A stretch of DNA of 32,753 bases from Bacteroidia bacterium. GTDB lineage: Bacteria > Bacteroidota > Bacteroidia > JADZBD01. The stretch's first letter is position 1. Every line of letters starts with the position of its first letter. The notes under the pieces are model-generated. The model did no database searches. It worked only from the letters and a program-made list of their open reading frames with translations, and had not been told where the DNA came from. The position numbers and the translations under genes were made by a program. This document shows, piece after piece, positions 26,286 through 32,753 of this stretch. The stretch is from contig JAGVMA010000087.1 of assembly GCA_020054095.1 (NCBI GenBank), positions 1 to 32,753 of the forward strand, in the 5' to 3' direction.

Positions 26286-27794
26286 TTATTGCACCACCAG
26301 TTTTTGCGAAAAGGTTTTATGGCCCTCGGTTACGGTAACGTAATAAATACCTTTGGCTTGGTTGGTTAAATCTAATGTAGTGAGATTTGAGATGTTAGAT
26401 GTGAGAACTGCGCGCCCTGTAAAATCATACACCACAATTTGCGCTTGCCTGCTGGTTTCTTTTGTGATGGTAAAAATGCCAGTGCTGGGGTTGGGGTAAA
26501 CACTAATTGCTAAACTGTTGTGGTAATAATTTTTTATGCCAAGTGTTCCTGTAAGTGTATCGTTAAAGTATGCAATGTATTTTGCAGTATCGGCTGTGCC
26601 GCCTGTAAAATTGCCGCCTGCATAAATACAGTTTTGAAACGATGCTACAGTATACACTTCGTTATTGCGCCCGCCACCTAAATCAAACCACTGGTTGCCG
26701 TTCCATTTTGCAATGTTACTTGCAGGGCTGCTGCCTGCTTGCGAAAATGCGCCACCCACTATTAAATTATCTTTATGAATACCCAATGCATACACAGCGC
26801 CATTAGTGCCTGTGCCCAGTGCTGTCCATTGTGTGCCATCCCACATGGCAATGTTATTAGCAGGCACATTGCCTGCCATTGTAAAAACACCACCCACATA
26901 AACCTTGCCTTTGTAAACACATATTGCTTTTACTTTACCATTTACACCACCGCCTAAGTTGCTCCAGCTTACGCCATTCCACATGGCAATATTATTTGCA
27001 TATGCAATACCTGCACTATCAAACAAGCCACCTGCATACACATGCGCACTATCAGTAGCTACTATGGCATACACAGGGCCATTAGTGCCGCCTTGCATAT
27101 AGTTAGGCGTAGGGTCAAAATTACATGTAAGAGCTGGGTCATACATTGAAATGTATGCTGTGGTATCACCACTTTGCAAATAAGGACTGCCGGTACACAA
27201 ACTTCTACGAGCACCAACATACATTTTCAACCCTGGTGTATTAATGCATACTGTGTGTGGTTTATTAGAAGACATGGCTATCGCAAATACCGTATCCATT
27301 GCTGTCATTTGATGAAAGTATTGGTAATATGAAGTGAAGTTTGGATCCCACATCTGAATATTTTTCGAGGCGTACATATGTTGATACATATCCCAAGGAG
27401 ACATGCCACAGTCGCTTCGTGTAAATCTGCCCGCAATTGCATAAAGTCCACCAAGTGCAAAAGCTGAATCATATGCAATAGCAGAGCAGTATACTGCTGG
27501 CTTCTCAATAGGGATTGTGTCAACGCCTGGTGTGCAATCCATAAATCCAAAGTCTCCGCTTGCAATCCATTCAATTAAAGATTTATAAGGTGCAATTCCA
27601 TTAAGAAACCGAACACTATCAAATTCGCCTCCTATTAACATGCTACCAGATCCTAATGGCAACAGTGTCCTTACACTGCCACCATCAATATGCGCATTGC
27701 CGCTGTTAACATCTGTTAGCGGTTTCCAAACGGGTTGAGCGAAGGTTGAAAAAAAAGATAAAACAAGCAGCCATAAGGCAAGTAATTTTTTCAT
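26286..27794 (-). CDS. Secreted beta-propeller-like repeat protein with T9SS type A sorting domain
   Basis: The 502-aa protein has a signal peptide (LALWLLVLSFFSTFAQ). The middle, about residues 235-410, holds four tandem units of about 47 residues of the form VYVGGVFTMAGNVPANNIAM followed by WDGTQWTALGTGTNG, as in propeller-like secreted proteins. Degenerate units precede it (SMLIGGEFDSVRFLN). Residues about 428-502 are a type A T9SS signal: ISVYPNPSTGIFTI, VVYDFTGRAVL, LDLTNQAKGIYYVTV and a terminal KLVVQ. It is probably anchored at or released from the cell surface. Ligand is unknown. A terminator of the preceding cargo gene lies just upstream, so it probably has its own promoter, which I could not identify. 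Confidence 0.87.
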   Translation of the reverse strand: MKKLLALWLLVLSFFSTFAQPVWKPLTDVNSGNAHIDGGSVRTLLPLGSGSMLIGGEFDSVRFLNGIAPYKSLIEWIASGDFGFMDCTPGVDTIPIEKPAVYCSAIAYDSAFALGGLYAIAGRFTRSDCGMSPWDMYQHMYASKNIQMWDPNFTSYYQYFHQMTAMDTVFAIAMSSNKPHTVCINTPGLKMYVGARRSLCTGSPYLQSGDTTAYISMYDPALTCNFDPTPNYMQGGTNGPVYAIVATDSAHVYAGGLFDSAGIAYANNIAMWNGVSWSNLGGGVNGKVKAICVYKGKVYVGGVFTMAGNVPANNIAMWDGTQWTALGTGTNGAVYALGIHKDNLIVGGAFSQAGSSPASNIAKWNGNQWFDLGGGRNNEVYTVASFQNCIYAGGNFTGGTADTAKYIAYFNDTLTGTLGIKNYYHNSLAISVYPNPSTGIFTITKETSRQAQIVVYDFTGRAVLTSNISNLTTLDLTNQAKGIYYVTVTEGHKTFSQKLVVQ

Positions 27795-27810
27795 GATATT
27801 AAATTTAGTA

Positions 27811-27842
27811 AAAAAGCGGTGAACTGCAATTCACCGCTTTTT
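27811..27842 (-). terminator. Intrinsic terminator between the two type A cargo genes
   Basis: The stem gcggtgaa (27816-27823) with ttcaccgc (27830-27837) has loop ctgcaa. It is flanked by A5 and T5, which extend the pairing, so it can work in either direction. It lies 7 bp after the stop of the upstream cargo gene. Confidence 0.85.
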
Positions 27843-27848
27843 AGTTGT

Positions 27849-29690
27849 TTATTCTTGAATAATAAATTTTCCTTTTGTAATTAATCCTAGTGCATCAGCT
27901 AATTGGTAAAAATAAATACCCTGGTTTAAATTACCTTTTTCTATTACAATGTTGTTTTGATTAATGTTAGTAATGGTCATCACTTCTTTTCCGTTCATGT
28001 CAAATACTTTCAACTCCGCATTTATGATTTCAACCACATCATCAATCACTAAATTTGCAGTTGTGTTAAAAGGATTAGGATAAAATCCAACATTAAAGCC
28101 GGCAAATCGGCCTTCGGTGGCTGAGTTGGGTGGTGGTCCGCATGGGGCGCATGTTCCGCATGCATATTTTAATGTAGTAACATCGAAACTGTTTACCTGC
28201 GGTAATGTGTGTTGCCTGAACGACTCACCTGTAATAAATACTTCGTCTTTACATAAATAGGTATCGTATCTAATTGCAAGACAATTCTTATAGTCGGCTA
28301 AATCGGCATTAATAATTAAATCTGTACCATAATCATACGAACGCGACCATATTACTGCGCCAGTTGTTCCATTATAGCACCTTGTTGTAATGTTTGTAGA
28401 ATTTTGAGAACTGATAGTTTCAAAAGAAGTGCCTGTTACATACAGCAGACCCGACTGTGGAGAATATTCTATCGCATTAGCAAAATCAACGCCACCCGGC
28501 TCTCCACATGAATTTGATGGGCATGCAGAGCCATCGTAATATTGCGGATTAGTGCCCCAGCAAGTGGCCACTGCACCGGTACTTGCATTTAATGCAGTTA
28601 CCATGTAATCCCAGTTCCAAGGAGTTTGATTTTGCTCAATGTGCCCGCAAGCATAAACAAGTGATATACCACCACCACAATTTCCAACCGAAGTTATATC
28701 AACATATCCTTCATCTTTTCCTGCAAATCCGGTATTATGAACCCACATGAAGTTTCCGTTTGACCCGTTATACTTTACAACTATTCCATTTAATTGTTGT
28801 CCGTTGTTTGATCTTGCTCTACCGGCAATATAAACATCAGCAGCAGGACTAACATTTACAAGTGTAAGTGCATATGACCTGTCTTCCAAGTTATAAGGAT
28901 TATATGTTTGGGTCCACAAAAGTGTGCCTGTTGAACTTAATTTGCCCGTTACAAGTTTACTATCACTTGATGTATCGTATTTCCAACCCGTAAAATACAC
29001 AGCACCACTTGCATCATTTTTTATATCCGTTACCGTGCAAGAGGGATTTGTGCCATTGTACAAACCAGTAAAAGTATAAGTCCACGCCCAACCTGTGCCT
29101 GTTGGGTCGTCTTTTAACACAATACCATGCCATAATGTTGTGCCTTGATCATATGTTCTTCCACCGACATATACATTAGTTGAGTTTACAACACTTAATG
29201 AATATCCTCCCACTTCTAAAATACCTGAGTTATCTGGATATCGCTTGGGGTAGTTTACTGCAATTGTACCAGTGCTTGCATTGTATTTTATTAATGCTAT
29301 GTCGCGGGCAGTTACAGAATTATCAATTGTTCCAGCCACCCATAAATTACCCTGCCCATCAAGCGCAATTGCATTTCCTTTTTCAAAGCTGCTTGAACTT
29401 GAAACCACCCAGCCATTTGTAATTGTTTGCCATTGCAATACCCCAGCTACGTTATATTTTGCTGTGTATATTTTTTTGTCTTGCACAGGTGTAGCATTTG
29501 ATTGATCTATACCCCCTGTTACATATACATCGCCTGTGGCTTGGTCAACGGTTACTGCTCTGCCATAGTCCAATGCATTGGTATAGTTCGGGCTATCGTA
29601 CTGTTTTGCCCAAATTAAATTTTGGGCATTTGTTTTAGTAATTGCGAATGCGGCAATTAATGCTAAATAAATAATTTTTTGTTTTTTCAT
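27849..29690 (-). CDS. Secreted SBBP/delta-60-like repeat protein with T9SS type A sorting domain
   Basis: The 613-aa protein has a signal peptide ending near TNAQ. The body consists of repeated words of the type GDVYVTGGIDQ, GNLWVAGTIDN, TNVYVGGRTYDQG, GAVYFTGWKYD, ADVYIAGRARS and LLYVTGTSFET, each followed by a KYN-containing strand, typical of SBBP/propeller-like surface proteins. A Cys-rich stretch (KYACGTCAPCGPP) precedes the type A domain from about residue 538: VGFYPNPFNTTANLVI, LKVFDMNGKEVMTI, LNQGIYFYQL and a final GKFIIQE. Its upstream region is shared with the divergent XRE regulator and is rich in palindromes. Function beyond surface export is unknown. Confidence 0.87.
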   Translation of the reverse strand: MKKQKIIYLALIAAFAITKTNAQNLIWAKQYDSPNYTNALDYGRAVTVDQATGDVYVTGGIDQSNATPVQDKKIYTAKYNVAGVLQWQTITNGWVVSSSSSFEKGNAIALDGQGNLWVAGTIDNSVTARDIALIKYNASTGTIAVNYPKRYPDNSGILEVGGYSLSVVNSTNVYVGGRTYDQGTTLWHGIVLKDDPTGTGWAWTYTFTGLYNGTNPSCTVTDIKNDASGAVYFTGWKYDTSSDSKLVTGKLSSTGTLLWTQTYNPYNLEDRSYALTLVNVSPAADVYIAGRARSNNGQQLNGIVVKYNGSNGNFMWVHNTGFAGKDEGYVDITSVGNCGGGISLVYACGHIEQNQTPWNWDYMVTALNASTGAVATCWGTNPQYYDGSACPSNSCGEPGGVDFANAIEYSPQSGLLYVTGTSFETISSQNSTNITTRCYNGTTGAVIWSRSYDYGTDLIINADLADYKNCLAIRYDTYLCKDEVFITGESFRQHTLPQVNSFDVTTLKYACGTCAPCGPPPNSATEGRFAGFNVGFYPNPFNTTANLVIDDVVEIINAELKVFDMNGKEVMTITNINQNNIVIEKGNLNQGIYFYQLADALGLITKGKFIIQE

Positions 29691-29713
29691 TTTGTTCGTT
29701 TTTTAGTTTAACC

Positions 29714-29733
29714 TATTTCTGTATACAGAAATA
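29714..29733. promoter_or_regulatory. Perfect 20-bp palindrome in the divergent promoter region
   Basis: TATTTCTGTATACAGAAATA is identical to its reverse complement. It lies 24 bp upstream of the T9SS cargo ATG and is directly followed by a second, shorter inverted repeat, ACCTG-tatttc-CAGGT (29733-29748). Position and symmetry suggest a dimeric repressor site; binding is inferred. Confidence 0.6.
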
Positions 29734-29783
29734 CCTGTATTTCCAGGTGTTTCATGTTAAAACGAATATACTAAAAAATCGAA

Positions 29784-29803
29784 TTGGCTACAATAATAGC
29801 CAA
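29784..29803. promoter_or_regulatory. Inverted repeat upstream of the XRE gene
   Basis: TTGGCTA-caataa-TAGCCAA has perfect 7-bp arms and lies about 31 bp before the regulator start, where a promoter is expected. It is a possible operator. Confidence 0.5.
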
Positions 29804-29816
29804 CAAAATTTAAAAA

Positions 29817-29836
29817 ACATGAGAATTTTCTCATGT
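29817..29836. promoter_or_regulatory. Palindrome overlapping the XRE start codon
   Basis: ACATGAGAA-tt-TTCTCATGT has perfect 9-bp arms. Its right arm contains the first two bases of the GTG start (29835-29837), so a bound dimer would block transcription or translation of the regulator. This is the expected place for an autoregulatory site. Confidence 0.6.
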
Positions 29837-30059
29837 GAAACAAAAGCGAAATTCCCAAGCATTAAAAAAATTCGGTAAACGAGTTCGTGCATTTCGCTTA
29901 CAACAAGATATTTCACAACGCCAATTTGCATTTGATGCTGATATTGAGTTATCGCTTTTAAAGCGTATTGAAAAAGGAGAAGTTAACACCGGAATAACAA
30001 CTGTTTTTTCAATAGCACATGCGCTTGATATTCCCCCCAAAGATTTATTAGATTTTTAA
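29835..30059 (+). CDS. Small XRE-family helix-turn-helix regulator
   Basis: The 74-aa protein is almost entirely one HTH_3/Cro-C1 domain. A basic N-terminus (KQKRNSQALKKFGKRVRAFR) leads to the helix-turn-helix at about residues 27-47 (SQRQFAFDADIELSLLKRIE), then GEVNTGITTVFSIAHALDIP and the terminal PKDLLDF. Size and layout resemble controller (C) proteins of restriction systems, but no restriction or methylase gene is nearby. GTG 29835 is the only usable start; a stop lies five codons upstream. A perfect palindrome covers the start codon, which suggests autorepression. The gene diverges from a T9SS cargo gene and is followed by a repeat array. The target is inferred. Confidence 0.85.
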   Translation: MKQKRNSQALKKFGKRVRAFRLQQDISQRQFAFDADIELSLLKRIEKGEVNTGITTVFSIAHALDIPPKDLLDF

Positions 30060-30107
30060 ATTTCTTTTCTAACTAAAGTAAATTCTCTTGCACCTCCGCA
30101 AGCGGCT

Positions 30108-30119
30108 TATGCATGCATA
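30108..30119. promoter_or_regulatory. 12-bp palindrome ahead of the repeat array
   Basis: TATGCATGCATA is a perfect palindrome 10 bp before the first array unit. Its outer TATG resembles the start of the array unit, so it may be a diverged relative or a separate site. Confidence 0.4.
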
Positions 30120-30128
30120 TAAGTGTTT

Positions 30129-30317
30129 GATATGCGCACACGAGAGTCTTATATGCGCACACGAGAGTCTTATGTGCGCACACGAGAGTCTTATATGCGC
30201 ACACGAGAGTCTTATGTGCGCACACGAGAGTCTTATGTGCGCACACGAGAGTCTTATGTGCGCACACGAGAGTCTTATATGCGCACACGAGGGTTTCATG
30301 TGCGCACATAAAGGGTT
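30129..30317. repeat. Nine-copy 21-bp tandem array with two dyads per unit
   Basis: Units start at 30129 and then every 21 bp to 30297. Consensus is TATRTGCGCACACGAG followed by AGTCT. The fourth base R is A,A,G,A,G,G,G,A,G in order; units 8 and 9 are worn at the end. In G units TGTGCGCACA (bases 3-12) is a perfect palindrome, and AGAGTCT (bases 15-21) is a second dyad. Their centres are 10.5 bp apart, and so is the next unit's dyad, so all dyads face one side of the helix. There are no spacers, so it is not a CRISPR array. It may be a protein-binding array or a minisatellite. Confidence 0.9.
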
Positions 30318-30491
30318 AAAAACGCTAAAAAGCCCTAAAAATGCGTGTTTTGAGCAGTTAAAAAACGGGCTTATCTATCAAACTGGGCTATGTGCCTTTA
30401 AAATTAATGGTTTCAGGCACAAAAAATACTTGTTGGTCCTGTTTTTTTGCAAGTTTCCGTAAAAAATCGTTTGCCTTTTCGTCCCCACCTG
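30318..30491. other. Gene-free stretch after the array
   Basis: No gene is supported here. Two weak inverted repeats occur: aagccc (30330-30335) with gggctt (30367-30372), and tgtgcct (30391-30397) with aggcaca (30415-30421). A frame across the array and this stretch (30088-30462) is open only because the repeat lacks stops. Confidence 0.5.
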
Positions 30492-30535
30492 CCCCTCTCA
30501 ATTAAAGGAGATATTGTCTCTTTAACTGAGAAGGG
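30492..30535. repeat. Long imperfect hairpin (REP-like)
   Basis: cccctctcaattaaaggaga (30492-30511) pairs with tctctttaactgagaaggg (30517-30535) around the loop tattg. The pairing is about 17 base pairs with two mismatches and one bulged G. The following text (aataaaacctcatccggc) has no coding character. It looks like a mobile palindromic intergenic element; other copies cannot be checked within this window. Confidence 0.5.
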
Positions 30536-30619
30536 AATAAAACCTCATCCGGCTTTATGGAATTTTTTGATGGATTTCGTCCTGATGCAAAATCCCCGTA
30601 ATAATTAAAAACTAAGGTT

Positions 30620-31420
30620 ATGAAAAGCAAGTTTTACAAATCAGCCACAGCCGTATTTACTGCGTTAATTTTATCGGCTAACGCATTTGCACAAAATGGC
30701 GAAATAAAAGTAGAGGTTTTAGACCCTGATGGCGACCCGGCAATGGATGCCATTTGCACACTTACCAGTGCCGACCAAGTAATAGGCAAACAAAAACCCG
30801 ATGTAAACGCAACTGTATTTTACAAGCAAGTGGTGCCCGGCTTTTATGAGTTAAAAGTGGAAAAAATGGGTTGCGTTACGCATATACGCCAAAAAATAGA
30901 GGTGGCTGCTAATAAAACCAAATACATTAACATTCAGCTTAAAGCTAAAACAGATACACTTGATGATATTGTTATTGTTCCGGATGTAGAATCGATGGTG
31001 CAAAAAACCATGACCATAGGGATGAATATTGATTACACACAAATAAAAAATGGTGCTGCACCGCGTAACGATGTAATTAACATTATTGTAAACTTTACTC
31101 CGGGTGTTTTACCAACTGACGATGGCAAAGACCTTTATGTGCGTGGTGCACGCAAAGGCAGCAATCAGTATTTTGTGGATGGCGAAAAAACATTTGGCAC
31201 ATTTGATGTTCCGGGGCAAGCAGTGCAGGGTGTGGTGGTTTACACGGGCGGTGTACCTGCCATGTATGGCGATGTAACAGGCGGTGTTATAATGGTTACA
31301 ACCAAAAATTATTTTAGCGGCATGCAGCAAAAACGTAACATGGTACAGCAAATAGAAGAAAACATGCAGCAAGAGCAAAACGGCAACAATAACCAAGATA
31401 TAATTATTGATGGGCAGTAG
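30620..31420 (+). CDS. Plug-only TonB-receptor-like protein with carboxypeptidase-regulatory domain
   Basis: The 266-aa exported protein has a signal peptide ending near AFAQ. Residues about 27-112 form a CarboxypepD_reg-like domain (IKVEVLDPDGDPAMDAICTL, GFYELKVEKMGC). Residues about 140-235 are a TonB-receptor plug: NDVINIIVNFTPGVLPTD, GKDLYVRGARKGSNQYFVDG, VVVYTGGVPAMYGDVTGGVI and MVTTKNYFSG. A normal receptor would then enter a 22-strand barrel; here a Gln/Asn-rich tail of about 30 residues (QQKRNMVQQIEENMQQEQNG) ends the protein. Downstream sequence shows no barrel frame. It is either a truncated receptor or a genuine barrel-less plug protein. Stand-alone plug-like proteins occur in Bacteroidota; their function is not established. 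Confidence 0.82.
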   Translation: MKSKFYKSATAVFTALILSANAFAQNGEIKVEVLDPDGDPAMDAICTLTSADQVIGKQKPDVNATVFYKQVVPGFYELKVEKMGCVTHIRQKIEVAANKTKYINIQLKAKTDTLDDIVIVPDVESMVQKTMTIGMNIDYTQIKNGAAPRNDVINIIVNFTPGVLPTDDGKDLYVRGARKGSNQYFVDGEKTFGTFDVPGQAVQGVVVYTGGVPAMYGDVTGGVIMVTTKNYFSGMQQKRNMVQQIEENMQQEQNGNNNQDIIIDGQ

Positions 31421-31505
31421 TTTTTAAAAACCGCAATGCAGCAGCAGGTTGAGCATAGTAGCCGAAACGTGATAATACTTTAAAAGAAATAATCTAAAAC
31501 ATGGT

Positions 31506-31583
31506 CTTCGACAGGCTCAGACTGACCGCACGCACACTGTCATACTGAGCCTGCCTACCGCAGGCGGGCTTGTCGAAGTATGA
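31506..31583. repeat. Palindromic intergenic repeat of the cttcgacaggctcag type
   Basis: cttcgacaggctcag (31506-31520) is mirrored by ctgagcctg (31545-31553) and gtcgaag (31572-31578). Around the second half, tcatact (31540-31546) pairs with agtatga (31577-31583) and gcctgcc with ggcgggc-like bases. The word is familiar from intergenic repeats scattered across Bacteroidota genomes. It sits between the converging plug gene and the DHS-like gene, where it could act as a 3'-end hairpin. Confidence 0.7.
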
Positions 31584-31598
31584 TGTTCAAAAAGCCGT

Positions 31599-32573
31599 TT
31601 ACCAACCCAATATCCAGGCGAACATAAGCGGTGCTACAATGCTTGCATCGCTTTCTACAATAAATTTAGGTGTGTTTATATCTAATTTGCCCCAAGTAAT
31701 TTTTTCGTTGGGCACGGCACCAGAGTATGAACCATAGCTGGTTGTAGAATCTGAAATCTGGCAAAAATATCCCCAAAAAGGTACATCGTGCCATTCTAAA
31801 TCCTGATACATCATGGGCACTACACAAATAGGAAAATCTCCGGCTATACCGCCACCTATTTGAAAAAAGCCAACACCTTTTCCGCCCGAATTTTTTCGGT
31901 ACCAATCGGCCAGCCACACCATGTATTCTATTCCGCTTTTCATGGTGCTAGCTTTTATTTCGTTTTTAATTACATAGGATGCAAAAATATTTCCCATCGT
32001 GCTATCTTCCCAGCCCGGAACTACGATAGGAATATTTTTTTCGGCTGCTGCCAGCATCCAGCTATTTTTAGGGTCTATTTCGTAATACTGTTTTAAATCG
32101 CCACTCAGCAACATTTTATACATGTATTCGTGCGGGAAATAGCGCTCGCCATTTTTATCGGCATCGGTCCACACTTTATGTATGTGTTTTTGTAACCTGC
32201 GAAAAGCTTCTTCTTCAGGTATGCAAGTATCCGTAACACGGTTATAATGGTTTTCTAATAAATTCCATTCGTCTTGCGGAGTAAGGTCGCGGTAATTAGG
32301 CACACGCTTGTAGCTATTATGCGCCACCAGGTTCATAATGTCTTCTTCTAAATTAGCGCCCGTGCACGATATAATATCCACTTTGCCCTGGCGTATCATT
32401 TCGGCAAGCGATATGCCAAGCTCGGCAGTACTCATAGCACCGGCAAGGGTAACCATCATTTTGCCACCGGCTGTTAAGTGCGCTTCGTAACCTTTAGCAG
32501 CATCTACCAATGCGGCAGCATTAAAATGTAAATAATTTTTTTCTATAAATTGTGAGATGGGTCCTTTGCTCAT
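31599..32573 (-). CDS. Deoxyhypusine synthase-like protein
   Basis: The 324-aa protein belongs to the DHS fold: AGGKMMVTLAGAMSTAELGI, VDIISCTGANLEEDIMNLVA, NIPIVVPGWEDSTMGNIFAS and the late PNEKITWGKLDINTPKFIVE. The WGK lysine (residue 296) aligns with the catalytic lysine of human DHS (K329, from memory), and the Glu and Trp of PNEKITWGK are kept. By contrast, the segment after the triple glycine (GGGIAGDFPICVV) lacks the Lys-His pair of eukaryotic DHS (GGGVVKHH). Bacteria have no eIF5A, so the substrate is not a hypusine precursor; a polyamine-related reaction is possible but unproven. The ATG is supported by a good promoter upstream. No neighbouring polyamine genes are seen. Confidence 0.9.
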   Translation of the reverse strand: MSKGPISQFIEKNYLHFNAAALVDAAKGYEAHLTAGGKMMVTLAGAMSTAELGISLAEMIRQGKVDIISCTGANLEEDIMNLVAHNSYKRVPNYRDLTPQDEWNLLENHYNRVTDTCIPEEEAFRRLQKHIHKVWTDADKNGERYFPHEYMYKMLLSGDLKQYYEIDPKNSWMLAAAEKNIPIVVPGWEDSTMGNIFASYVIKNEIKASTMKSGIEYMVWLADWYRKNSGGKGVGFFQIGGGIAGDFPICVVPMMYQDLEWHDVPFWGYFCQISDSTTSYGSYSGAVPNEKITWGKLDINTPKFIVESDASIVAPLMFAWILGW

Positions 32574-32593
32574 TTTTTATTTTTTTAGTGGGG

Positions 32594-32623
32594 CAAAAGT
32601 AAAAGTTTAAATCAGTTTGCAAA
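32594..32623 (-). promoter_or_regulatory. Promoter of the DHS-like gene
   Basis: On the minus strand TTTG (32623-32620) is followed after 18 bases by TACTTTTG (32601-32594), an exact match to TAnnTTTG. The box ends 20 bp before the start codon, giving a short leader. It is the best promoter match found in the window. Confidence 0.72.
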
Positions 32624-32753
32624 AAGCAATTATTTTCTTAACCGAAACTATGGGATTCCATAATTCGTTTTTGATAATGTGCTGATGCGTTTTCGCACGA
32701 GGTGGCTGTTGTTTTTTCTTTCACACTTTTTTTAGAAAAAAGTGTTGCAAAAA

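Noticed and set aside
30129-30317. CRISPR array
   Set aside because: Units are contiguous with no unique spacers, and no cas gene is nearby.
30069-30462. Several overlapping open frames on both strands across the 21-bp array, encoding 7-residue repeats such as MRTRESY or CAHESLM
   Set aside because: A 21-bp unit without stops stays open in many frames at once. None has a domain, a signal peptide or non-repeat sequence with coding character.
31599-32573. DHS-like protein considered catalytically dead because GGGVVKHH is not conserved
   Set aside because: Counting back from the human C-terminus places the catalytic lysine in the WGK motif, which is present here; only the Lys-His segment differs.
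32723-32745. Hairpin acactttttt / aaaaaagtgt at the right edge
   Set aside because: Only A-T pairs plus a short mixed segment; its gene context lies outside the window, so a terminator call is not supported.

Overview
The window comes from an AT-rich member of the Bacteroidota. Three cargo proteins carry type IX secretion (T9SS) C-terminal sorting domains (one type B, two type A). There is a PorP/SprF-like outer-membrane protein, a TonB-plug protein with a carboxypeptidase-regulatory domain, small membrane proteins typical of this phylum, and promoters of the form TTTG-N18/19-TAnnTTTG. The order cannot be fixed from the sequence alone.

Layout. 1-985: 3' part of an rRNA pseudouridine synthase whose N-terminus is a basic tandem-repeat tail running off the window edge. 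1065-3761: AsmA-like protein. 3935-10345 (minus): three-gene cassette of a giant PKD adhesin with type B sorting signal, a PorP/SprF protein and a TPR/OmpA protein. 10585-12382: TonB-C-like mini-protein and a DUF2807-plus-beta-barrel protein, closed by a terminator. 12505-14046: carboxyltransferase subunit of an acyl-CoA carboxylase. 14047-14545: gene-poor, with a faint integrase-like relic. 14546-17820: purD (interrupted by a frameshift at a T8 tract), a small membrane protein, a DUF6427-like membrane protein and purQ. 17826-22138: nadD, then tatD, L-asparaginase and a TMTC-like membrane/TPR protein as a tight operon. 22140-26153 (minus): housekeeping cluster rplM-rpsI-rpsB-tsf-(terminator)-pyrH-frr. 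26286-29690 (minus): two T9SS type A cargo proteins. 29690-30620: palindromes, a small XRE regulator, a nine-copy 21-bp repeat array and a long hairpin. 30620-32573: a plug-only TonB-receptor-like protein, a palindromic intergenic repeat and a deoxyhypusine-synthase-like protein.

How genes fit together. The type B adhesin, PorP/SprF and OmpA genes look like one export-and-anchor unit: secreted adhesin, T9SS-associated outer-membrane partner, peptidoglycan-binding periplasmic partner. purD and purQ serve IMP synthesis. The rplM-to-frr block supplies translation factors and UMP kinase. The most unusual region is 29.69-30.62 kb: a solitary C-protein-like XRE regulator whose GTG start lies inside a perfect palindrome, more palindromes in the divergent promoter region shared with a T9SS cargo gene, and downstream a 21-bp array whose two dyads per unit are 10.5 bp apart. 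All functional statements come from reading motifs; no database search was run.
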